Position numbers and translations under genes: made by a program. Under the pieces are notes generated by a model. That model had not been told where the DNA came from. It saw nothing but the letters and a program-made list of their open reading frames with translations, and ran no database searches. Shown here piece by piece: positions 1 through 10,300 of a DNA stretch of 24,480 nucleotides; within the stretch, counting starts at the first letter, position 1; each line of letters starts with the position of its first letter. The DNA comes from Mnemiopsis leidyi (taxonomy: Eukaryota; Ctenophora; Tentaculata; Lobata; Bolinopsidae). The stretch lies in contig JH153326.1 in the NCBI GenBank assembly GCA_000226015.1, positions 52,550 to 77,029 on the forward strand, in the 5' to 3' direction.

Positions 1-824
1 GACTTTTCGCGTACACGTTAAACAGTTTTTTGCGAATATCTCGAGATTGGAGCATTTTAGAGCGTATGTTTCTTCATAAGTTATATATAAATGCGGCCAT
101 TGCGAACATTTTGATGTATAGGAGAAGTCTCTAGGACCTTCCTGGACCGAATTGCAAAAATTCGAAAGTACGCGAATCCCAAAAAAGGGCGTGGCCGATA
201 TCGCCCTCATACCATCGAATACAAAAATGCCATGAAGGCTAAATGTTTTAAGCATCGTCCAAAGAGGTAATATCCGTTGAGAAAACGCTTTTAACACAAA
301 AATCTAGCGACTTAGACTTTTAGAACGTTTGGTCTCGGACTAGTCGACTTAAAAAGAAAATAATTTTGCCCCCTCCTCGTTTCTAGTGTGGCCAGTTTTT
401 CAGTCACATCAAAAAAATTGTGGGGTTGAGTACCGTTGTGTAGCCAGTGATCATCTGACCAAGATGATATAAATTTTTAAGAAAATGGTTGTGTCATAAG
501 TATAAGAATCTGGAAAAACTATTTTGACCGTATAAGGATATGAGCCCCTTCTCTTCCTAATATGGTCTGCGTTCGTCACCATCTGAGAAGTTTGCACGAG
601 AGCAGCTCTTTCCCTAATTAGGGCATTGGTTAGCCTAACGAGGTCACGTGACACCCCCTGAGTCACGTGACTTGCCGATCTATTCGTCACCACGGCAGGT
701 GTATCCTGTGTAAAGTTGTGTGTCCCCAAATATCAGCTTCTGCACGTGAAGGGAAGTTTCCCTAATCCGAAAAAGTTAACAAGCACCTGCACTGGAAAAA
801 GTTAACAACACAAAACACCCGCAG
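1..824. other. Presumed FAF1 intron, no gene seen
   Basis: No exon could be supported in this stretch. It is probably the intron upstream of the first visible FAF1 exon, whose acceptor (cccgcag) ends at 824; that exon needs two codon bases from an exon off the left edge. The stretch holds a 12-bp palindrome (ccctaattaggg, 612-623), two perfect GTCACGTGAC decamers and a 13-bp direct repeat (aaaaagttaacaa) near 770-805. The short minus-strand reading frames here show no domain-like composition. Confidence 0.5.
643..671. promoter_or_regulatory. Paired GTCACGTGAC palindromes (E-box/CLEAR-like)
   Basis: Two perfect 10-bp palindromes GTCACGTGAC lie at 643-652 and 662-671, 19 bases apart centre to centre. 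The core CACGTG is the E-box bound by bHLH-zip factors, and the flanked form matches the TFEB/MITF 'CLEAR' and USF consensus. The sites and spacing are seen; a regulatory role is inferred. They lie in a presumed intron of the FAF1 gene. Confidence 0.4.
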
Positions 825-2904
825 GTACGGCGGCATACATCCCTCTTTTCATATTGGAACCCTGAAGAGTGCCCTGACGGCCGCTTTTAACGTTCCTGCC
901 GATTTGAAACGGCCACTCATTGTGTTTTTACACTCTGATAAAGCGCTGACTGGACATCTCTTCTGTAGGTGAGTCGTTATCTTTAGTATGATATTTTGCC
1001 AATCAGAGGAAGGTTCTTCAATCAATACCGAGTAAAAGCTTCCACGTGTCTGCACAAATTAGCGACTCAACCCCGCTGACCCGTTCCTAAAATTGATGCT
1101 GAACTGACATTTGAAATTTAAACGAATTTCATGTTTTAAGAAACTTATCTTCTTGTTCCCCAGTCAGGTGGTATGCAGTGAGAGTATAGCTAGCTACATA
1201 GATCAACACTTTGTTATGTGGGCCTACGATCTGACAGAGACTAGGTTACAGCAGCAAGTATTAACAGAGTGTCAAGCTATATTCGGACTTAGTGGGCGGA
1301 AACAGGTTGGTTTTAATTTACGGATCAATAAATGCGGTTTTAGTTTTGCAAAATTTGAGATAATTGAGAAACAGGTAGTGTCAAATGATAAGTTCAGCTG
1401 CTAGTTTGTGAAACAACTAACGAATCACAACTAATCCAGGGGCCTAGTTGTTTAGACTCGATAAAACGCTGACTATGAAAAATTTTAGTTTGTTTCTGTT
1501 TCTCGTTCAATGTCCCTGATAACAGCTAAACCCTGCAGGTTGAGATGTACGTGCCGGGCAAACTGCCCCTGATGATAGTGATAACCAAAGTTCAAAGTGC
1601 TCCCCAAGTGTTTGCCGTTTTCCAGGGAGACATTTCCCCTGACCTGCTCATGGCGCAGCTGATAGACGCGGTAGAGAATTACAATCAGACACGGTCCATA
1701 GAGAAAGCTGCTGAGGTTTGTTCTCTCCCAGAGAGAGCCTGGAATTGATTATCTGCAGATTTCCATGTCTAATATCTGTACTGATTCTTGTTTTATGACT
1801 GAAAACTTCCCTAATGTTCTAAGTAGCCCACCGCTTACTACAATATTGTTGTAGCTAAGTAGCTGACCGCTAACTACAATATAGCTGACCTCTACTTACT
1901 ACAATATTGTTGCAGTTGGAGCAGGAACAGCGGAACAGACTAAGGGAGCTTCAAGAACAGGAATACCTTGACTCTCTGCAGGTGACAAATTCTATAAACT
2001 AATATGACGTTTTGGCATGAAATTTTTGTTGAGAACTCAAAAAGTAACTCTGAGGACATCAGATTTATTTTTCATAGCACGTAAAATATGAATGAATGTT
2101 GCCATGATTCCTGAGCATGTTGGGCTGATCACCAAATATTTACAGCGAGATCGCGAGAAAGATGAGATAAAAAAGATTGAAGAAAAAGAAAAGCAATTGA
2201 AAGAAGAAACAGAGGAGGCAAAGTTATCTTCCTTTGAAGATCTGGTTCCTCCTGAACCTGACTCCGGCATTCCTAGTAAGTTTAGCCAATTTCGTTGTAT
2301 TTTATGAGTTTATTACAATGAACTGCTATTTCTTTGGTCGTTAAACGCTTCAAAATTAAAAAGGCACGTGCGTTCATAAGATAAAGGTTGTTTTTTCAAT
2401 TTCAGTTAAGTCTCCATCTGAAAAGAAAAGAAAAACCCTAAAACGTTTATCCCTCAGGTTCCGATTTGACGTTCAAACTGCCGTCCGGGGACCGGATAAA
2501 CCGGAAGTTTACACACGACACCCAACTGAAAGTAGTAGCCTACTTTATTGGTAGTAAAGGTTTCCCTCCCTCCAGATTTAAACTTGTTCAGAACTTCCCT
2601 AAACGCCAGGTATGTTTTGGCGCTCACCACCATGATACGCCTTTTGAATACAAAGCCTCCTGGTTTTCTCGTGCTAATCAAGGATGCATTCTTTGCGTTT
2701 TCGATGTCTGTTTTATGCTTGTAGCCTTGTCAGCTAGATACTAAATATATCAATAATTTTGTCGTATTACCTAATTAGAAATTTTTCTGATCTGTGTCTC
2801 AACATCAAAATTTATTTCAGTTCGATGAAGATGAGATGCAACTAACATTGGAAGACTTAGGTTTGACTAGACGGGAAATACTGTATGTCGAAGAGAGGGA
2901 CTGA
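825..2904 (+). CDS. FAF1: FAF1-like UAS/UBX protein, 3' part
   Basis: Seven exons join in phase: 825-968, 1164-1305, 1539-1715, 1916-1981, 2146-2275, 2458-2609 and 2821-2904 (stop TGA). They encode the last 297 or so residues. Exons 1-3 give a UAS (thioredoxin-like) domain; the junction reads LFCSQVVCSESIASYI, very like FAF1. Exons 4-5 give a charged helix (QEQEYLDSLQ, then E/K-rich) and a linker VPPEPDSGIP. Exons 5-7 give the C-terminal UBX domain, with FKLPSGDRINRKF, SKGFPPSRFKL and ENFPKR-like QNFPKR. In known FAF1, the UBX domain docks on the p97/VCP segregase and the N-terminus binds ubiquitin, linking clients to ERAD and proteasomal degradation. FAF1 fits better than FAF2 through the CSES block and the SKGFP stretch. 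Oddity: the p97-binding loop reads F-P-K-R, not F-P-R. The N-terminal UBA and UBL regions lie off the left edge. Confidence 0.9.
1821..1915 (+). repeat. Three degenerate repeats ending in AG at a FAF1 acceptor
   Basis: Three related units of about 30-34 bases (1821-1854, 1855-1884, 1885-1915) share the pattern gacc-gct-tacta-caatat. Each ends in AG: gtag, atag and tgcag. The last AG is the acceptor of the FAF1 exon at 1916. The array therefore looks like a duplicated 3' splice-site region. The repeat is visible; use of the upstream AGs is not known. Confidence 0.75.
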
Positions 2905-3155
2905 ATTTGCAGAGTTCACATCTGTCCCCACGTGCTGCACGTGCATTCTCCCCTTTTCCGGCAGCTGCACGTTGTGAAGCCCGGAGTGTTGGGCCCTGCG
3001 AGTGGGGCCCTGAACAATGAGAATGGTTCGCTGCGTGATTTTCAAAGCAGCGGCACTGAGACATTGTTTGTCTGCACTGACAGTTGGAAAAGAAAAACTG
3101 GTGGTTCATAGAAGATTCTTTTTATAATGGTGTGAACGTAGAACGTCACTAACTC

Positions 3156-3176
3156 AATAAATAAGAACATAATAAA
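3156..3176 (+). terminator. FAF1 polyadenylation signals
   Basis: Two perfect AATAAA hexamers lie at 3156-3161 and 3171-3176, 252 and 267 bases after the FAF1 stop codon, giving a 3' UTR of about 280-300 bases. They are the first perfect hexamers I see downstream of the stop. Confidence 0.6.
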
Positions 3177-3180
3177 TAAT

Positions 3181-4386
3181 GATTTATTTGTATGGAATAT
3201 GTTATTATTTAGTCGTTTTTAAAGGGGGTTTCGTTGGTTTATCGTAATTATTCGGCAAAAGCTGGAGTTTTCAGTGACAATTTGAACATTATTTAGTTAT
3301 ACCAAAAAGTATGATATTGTGCAATTTTTGCTCTGTTTTTTTGGGTTCGATTATTTTTTATTTGCACGGTTACGTAGTTAAATACCCTAATTTACCAGTT
3401 CGGACAATGCGATTACACCATTTATCTAACTCGGCTTAAAATCGTGCTATAACTGCCAATAATCGAACCTGGCTTAGCCGCAAGCGATCATAAAGTTGTT
3501 TGCACTCTGTAGCGCCTCGTGCGATACGAGATGATATCCGTCGAAACGCCAGGAGAGCAGCAAGCTGCGAGTCGGGTAATATCTCGACAAGCAATACCCG
3601 GTGTAAATCTAATCGCAGAGTACGCTAATGTTTTAGATTTCCCGAATTGATTCCTTTCAATAATTTCTAATACCACTTAAAAATTTTGTAGCGGTTTACT
3701 TTCGGAGCGATCCATGAGACACGGGATAGTTTTAACGTAATTTTGTACCTTTGCTGTAAATTTAGTTGTTGTGGTATTTTATTATGCAATAGTATACTAT
3801 AATATCTATCACAAATTAAATCAATCATACTTCATTCTTTTCATTGTCTAAAGAACGGAAACGTTACCGTGCGCCCTAAATGTTTGAAAATTGAAAAATG
3901 TGCACGTCAGCTGCACTCCTCAGTATTGGGCTGTCGGTCTTATTTTTCATGTGTTATTTAAATTACGAGCTTGTCACTGCGTAATGCGTATATGTATAGA
4001 ATTAACACGGTAGTGATCAACAACAGTACAAGGATAAAACAAAATTATCTTAAAAACAACAAAATCTATGTACACGAATAAAATACAATCATGAAAATAT
4101 CACATATTTCGATCGTTGCTACCCTACGCGACGTACGGTTGAAGAATGAAGAAGAACAGAAGAAAACCGGCGTATCAAATAGTGATTGTTCTATGAAAAC
4201 TGAAATCTCTCCGCTGCAGACTGCATGTTAATGGTCTTTCTGAAAAGCTGACGCGGCTCTGACAAGTTGTACAAAATAACAAATGGCCACAAAATAACAA
4301 ATGGCGATCAATAAGTTTTCTCTTAAACTCAATCTGATCTTTGATTAAAAATTTCTGCGTCTCTTTAAAACATTTTATAATCTGTT
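3181..4386. other. Intergenic stretch between convergent FAF1 and IQCG
   Basis: FAF1 (+) and IQCG (-) converge here. No coding exon, tRNA or clear transposon was recognised. The right end must hold the IQCG 3' UTR, which contains an exact-looking 18-bp tandem repeat at 4271-4306 (acaaaataacaaatggc twice). Reverse-complement AATAAA (tttatt) occurs near 3777-3783 and could serve IQCG, but it is far from the stop. Confidence 0.45.
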
Positions 4387-7300
4387 CTATTTTCCCTTTC
4401 CCTTCTTTCCTTTCTTCCCCTTCTTTCCTTTGCCCTTCTTGCCTTTTTTCTTGGCGTAAGGACCGAGTCCCCTTCTTACCATTACTCCCTTCCACCAAGC
4501 TTGAATCTGAAAAATTTTTCACTGAATCAAGACTTTTCTCAAATATTATTCAATAAATAAATAGACACTTGACAGCACTACCAAGGTCCAGGAGGGGGTC
4601 CTCTGGCAAGATGCATCCCGATATAAGATATAAATTGTTGATCGGGTTTTCACTCCGGCCTTATTTGTTAATGTTAAAATTTGATCAAAATCGGGTCTTT
4701 TTTAATTGCATTGGGATCCGTCGTGATTTATGTTAGGTTAAGTTGCAGATATTTTGGGATACACCTTGATTTGAGGGATACATACCTTAGTAGCACAGCG
4801 TATCTCCAATTCGGCTTTCTCCGCTGCTTTCTTAGCTTTTTCTTTTTGTGCTCTGTCCTCCATAACCACTTCCTCGTATTCTTGGTACTGAAGGTGGTTG
4901 GAATGTAAAGGTTGCAATAAAGGTGGGACTGCTAGAGTTTCAATGGGGAGAAACTGATGATGTTGATTCCTAAAATCTTGATATTTTTCAGTTTTTCAAA
5001 AAAACGATACTTTAAAATGTAGAGGTCACGGGTCATACGCCGATGCCATCAGGGTTCAGGCATTGCGTAGGTTGCTAGACATTGCCTAGCCTGCTGCCGC
5101 ATTTTAAAATGGGCCGGTTCACAACGTGAGAAAAGTATTGCGCACGTCGTAATTCATTATTTTCATGTCATTACGCGTCATTAACCTCATGCTTGCAGAT
5201 CACATCATTTCGCGTCGGTCAGTTGGGTCCTCATTTCGTGAAAATTGACCTTCCAAGCCATGCATATATTTTAAACGCGCGCGCCGGTCAAATATCACAT
5301 TGTTGTCATGGATACGCGCGCAACTATCAACAAAATCTATTATCGCGCTCGCACGAAATGGAGAAAAGCAATAGAGTTGCCAGTGCGACAGATTGAGGCT
5401 CCTAATGGGGACCGGCCGCCTGGCCGCTCCCGACCCCTGGGAGTACAGATTACGACGAAGAAGAAGTCTTACAAATTAATACCATTTCGAACCACGCACG
5501 TCTACCATTCTGTAATCTGCGAGCTTATTTTGAGAAATAAAACCTTTAACGTGAGTTCCTGTAACTTCAACAAGATGTTTGCTTTAGACCCCTTTAATCC
5601 GCTCAACTCCTCTGATTTCTGATCTACTTCTCTTTCATACCTGCAGTAGATAAGTTAACAAGAACAAACTAAACAGGAGATAAGTTAACAAGAACTAACT
5701 AAACAGGAAGAAGAACAAACATGTAACGAACTTGTCCATCCAGTACTCCACTTTCTCCTGCAGTTGGTCGTGGTGTTTCTTGACCCACATTTCAGTCTCC
5801 TGTAACATTCCAATGTCACATGACTAAAACCGAAACTATAGAACTTACTTCTAACTTGAAAAGTTGAAACTTATCCTACAACCAGGGGTGGCCTATGGGG
5901 CAATTTTTGTTGCCGAGGGGTGACTTTTTGAACAGGCCCCATTGGTAACGTGTATACATGCCCAATGTATACATTATACATTGGGCACTGTGAGGAACTA
6001 AACTAGATCTGGCATAGGAATCAGACAAAGGACCGGTCAGAAAATAAGTAGACTAGTACACACTATACACTAAATCGTCCACACTTGAACGTAAGTTACT
6101 TGTACACACTTAAAAAGTAAGATACTTGTGCATGATAAATTGTTCACCTTGTTGACTTTGTTCTCCTCCTCAAGTTGTATCTGTAGATTCTCTAACTCAG
6201 CTTGCAGTTCGGCTTCTGTCATCTGACATTGTTTGTTCTTCATCACCTTCTGTACCTGTGTGTTTTAGAGGGACTTAGAAATTGTAAATTTATAACTTTT
6301 AGCTGCACTTAATTCTTAATTTTAATGCTGTTTTAGAGTTTTACACTTCGTGAAATACAATTAGTAAAAACACTTCGCGAGCAACTAAAATACCCCTTTA
6401 ATAATGTTTACGACTAGATTATGATTAAGACCCCAGCACATTAGTTCAACATAATTTGAACGTTAGTTCAACGTTAGTTCAGTAGTTACCTGACATTCCT
6501 TCTCGATATACTTCCTCTCCATAGTCGTCTTAGCTCTGGTTTCCTGGAGCTGATCTTTCAGATGAGCAATCATCTCATTTCGACTCTGCATCTCGATCTG
6601 AATGTGAGAGTGGTTAGATGAGCAATCATCTCATTTCGACTCTGCATCTCGATCTGAATGTGAGAGTGGTTAGATGAACAATCATATCATTTCGACTCTG
6701 CATCTCGATTTGAATGTGAGAGTGTTTAGATGAGCAATCATCTCATTTCGACTCTGCATCTCGATCTGAATGTGAAATGGGTTAAATAAGTGAATACGCT
6801 TGAATAATCTAAGGAAGATATAAGCCAAAAATGATAGCCAATGTGCGAGTTCAATCAGAAATCGTGTCAGCAGATGAACAATATAATGCAGAAAGAGAGA
6901 AAAACTGGAAATAAGGATTTCATAAACATCTTCAGAATGCGATAGCATCAAAAAGCAAAGTTGGCGTATTTCCTGGCATTACAAATTTCATGTAAAATTT
7001 CACAAACCTCTTTAGATTTCTTTAGTTCTAAAAGTTGTCTCTGTAACGCCCTGACGTTCTTGCGGGCATCCTCCTCCCTGTAATACAGGTAATGTAACAT
7101 ACGATCCGTAAACAAGCAGCTGTCTTGTTGTACAAACAATTTTTGTCTGTGTGTCCGTTAATGTCCATGTCTTAAGATGCCACTTTGTTCGTTAATTCCC
7201 AAGTCTTACGATGTGCCTCTGCGTCCTCATATTTCTCAAATATATCTTTAAACCTATCCTCTTGAATATATCTAGAACAAAAGTGGCTGATTAAAGACTC

Positions 7301-10300
7301 TAATTACCGCAAGTAAACAGTCTCCTATATTCTAAATCGTACATTGAAGCTTTGAAGACAGTCTTGTACTTTTGTAAAACTGAATTCGATGTGTTAACTA
7401 TTATGTGAGCTGTGTTTACTTCATGTTGAGATAAGTTGCGATAAGTGATAGCTTAGAACTGAGTAGTGTGGCACGGAAGTGAATAGTAGTATTAGAGTAT
7501 CAGATCTCTCTTCGCCACAAAGACTGCACTGCTTGTCTCGCATCTTATCTTCCTTTCTTTCTGATTTCGATGTTTGTACACTCTTTTCACCATACCATCT
7601 ATAGTATACTCTAAACTAACAACCGGAATGAGGATAAATAGGAGATTATAGGAGAAAGGAGATAGAAAAGAGATGAGAGATGAGAAATGAGAGTAGAGAG
7701 GAGAGAAGAGAAGATAGATTAGAAAGGATATAAGGATAAGGGGACCTAGAATGAGGGAAAATGTGAAGAGGAAACGTAACCCTAATTTACATATAACTTA
7801 AAACCTTCTTCAGTTACCTCTCAAATATAGACCTTGAAGTTGGAGCATGATAACCTACAACAATTTTATCTGGTGCACAATATCCCAGAACATCATGTAC
7901 ATGTATTTGCTTCTAATAGAGTAGAAATTGGTAAGAAACTTGCTAGTTATGCCATGACTGGCAATGCTACTTCATAGTTATGTATTTACGTTTGATTTCA
8001 TGATTTAACCTGAAGTTGACTGTTTGCACTTTGTAGAGGACATAACAGATCGCAGCTCGAAATAACATACGTGTTGCTACAATCACAACCTGCATGTTAT
8101 TTGTCTGCAGTGTCTCATGACAACACAAAGCAAATACCTACTTGCCCGATTTAACACTAAGTTCGACACTTTATACTTTTATAGCCTACTGTGTACCTTC
8201 CATTTTCGTAGTTGGTGTTTGTTCTGCAATACGTGAAAACTGTCATCAATACGCCGTGTGTGTTTGTCATCAGGAGGTTGTGACTGTTGGACCCCTCCGA
8301 AAAATGATTCCGTAAATTTTTGGCTGCACATAGGTATTTGTACATTTCATTCCTTCAATTAGTGTATTGTCGTGGCTTTGTAGGGTGCTTGTTACATGTA
8401 ATAGCTGATTTTCTGATCGCAATCCGTAATTGTTTTAATTCGATACTCATTTATTGACAAAGACAAGTCCGAACAATTATTCCTAATAATTCAGCACGGA
8501 TATACAATAATTAGAGATTTCTCAAACTTAAGTTATTTTTTTATAGCGCACTATGTTGTCACTTTTATGTGATGATATGTGACTTGTTTAACATTCTGAC
8601 AGAATACCAACTTTCTTGACACAACAATCATAACACCGATATGGTTGGAATCGTTCGGTAAAATTGAAACTATCAAGTTGTTGGAATTTGTGGGCTATTA
8701 TAGTTGGGTTTCAACTGTTCTTCATTTCCTGAAAATAGCGATTATAGTTGAATATTGTGGCATGTTGTGCGTTATAATAGTTTGATTGTTGGACGGTTTA
8801 AGCTGTTAAGAGCGTAAGAACATTTTATGTACTATTGACATAATGTTGCGATTACGAGCTTTCCTTTCTTTTTTTGTTTCCTAGCTATATAATAAGGTAG
8901 TCAGGTAGAAAGTTAAGTTCTAGGAACAAATTGTATATTTAACTTTCCGACTTTGCAGCACCTCAAAGACATGGGTAAAAAGAACAGCAAGCTGAAACCA
9001 AAAGTAATATCAGACCTCATGGAGATGACACGCTTTACCGAGACTGAACTCCAAGACTGGTACCGAGGTTTTCTAAAAGACTGCCCTAAAGGTACACTCA
9101 CCGTACACGAGTTTAGAGTGCTCTACAACGAGTTTTTCCCGGAGGGCGACGCGAACGCATTTGCGGAGCACGTTTTCCGCACGTTTGACACGGACCGTAA
9201 CGGGACTATAGACTTTAAAGAGTTTATCGTGGGTTTATCAGTCACGTCACGAGGGACCCTGGAAGAGAAGCTGAAATGGGCGTTCTGCATGTACGATCTT
9301 GACGGGAACGGTTACATCACAAAGGATGAGATGTTGGAAATTGTAGGTGCAATCTTCAAGATGGTAGGGGATGCTGCGCGCTGCGCGGCGGAGGACGAGA
9401 GTACTCCAGAGAAGCGAGTCGACAAGATGTACCTGCAGATGGACAAGAATAATGATGCTAAACTTTCCCTAGCTGAGTTTATCGGGGGCGCCAAGAGCGA
9501 TCCGAGGATAGTGAGGTTGTTATTGTGTGGTCCTTCTGAGGCTCGGTGAATGTATAGTGTCTGGTCAAACCAGCTTGAGGCTCTGTAAGTGTATAGTGTC
9601 TAGCCAAACCAGCTATCTGAGGCTCTGTCAGTGTATAGTGTCTGGCCAAACCAGTTATACAAAGTGGGATCTATATTGGAGCTCTTGAGTTGGAGTTAAA
9701 CATCATTTTCAGAGGAAGAGGAGTGTTCATGGTTCAAGAACAAAGAGTGATGCAATATGCAATCGTGGAGCTATAACTTCTCAGATAATTAACTTCCAAT
9801 TCTACCAACTAACTAATATTTAAATAATATACTTCGCTCTCTTCCCCGTTGCTCCTTTCACAACATTTAGCCCCTATTTTAAGCAGACAAGGATCAAATA
9901 GTTAGGAACAACATCAATTGAGAAGTGACGCGCTGATGCGTCGTCAAATCCATTTAACACTGCGATTCCAACCTGAGAACCTAGGACCGCGTAACTACCC
10001 CCAGTTCCAACAACTGGACAGAAGAAGATTACCCAGGAGAAGCGGGGCTGTTGTCACTGCTTGTACTGCAATTTGTAGTTTCCTAAGAGGATCGCATTTC
10101 GTAGTCATACAGAGAAAAGTAACATTCAAATTAGAACTGCAATTTGAAGCTTAACTATTTTCTTTTTTCCCTCTCAACTTTCAGCGGTTACAAAGATTAG
10201 TTGATTTTTGCCCATGTTTTATTTTATATTTTATATTCACTTATCGTCTACTGAGATTGAGTAACTGGATGAATAGTTGAGGAGCACACATAATTGGAAT

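Noticed and set aside
2406-2457. Alternative FAF1 exon start at the ttcaatttcag acceptor
   Set aside because: Joining there reads the following UBX segment in the wrong frame; the acceptor at 2457 restores phase and the conserved FKLPSG start.
4175-4522. Minus-strand 115-residue frame rich in Arg/Lys/Glu
   Set aside because: It is a different frame over the IQCG last exon, which encodes the IQ motif and Lys/Gly tail.
6561-6784. CRISPR-like direct repeats
   Set aside because: Units are contiguous with no spacers and contain exon sequence, in a eukaryotic gene.
6682-6951. Minus-strand 89-residue frame ending in IEMQSRNEM
   Set aside because: It runs from intron into the duplicated exon starts and has no donor; it is an artefact of the 56-bp array.
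8953-8970. Upstream TTG start extending the calcium sensor by six residues
   Set aside because: It lies within the splice acceptor and would destroy the MGKKNSKL myristoylation start conserved in the family.
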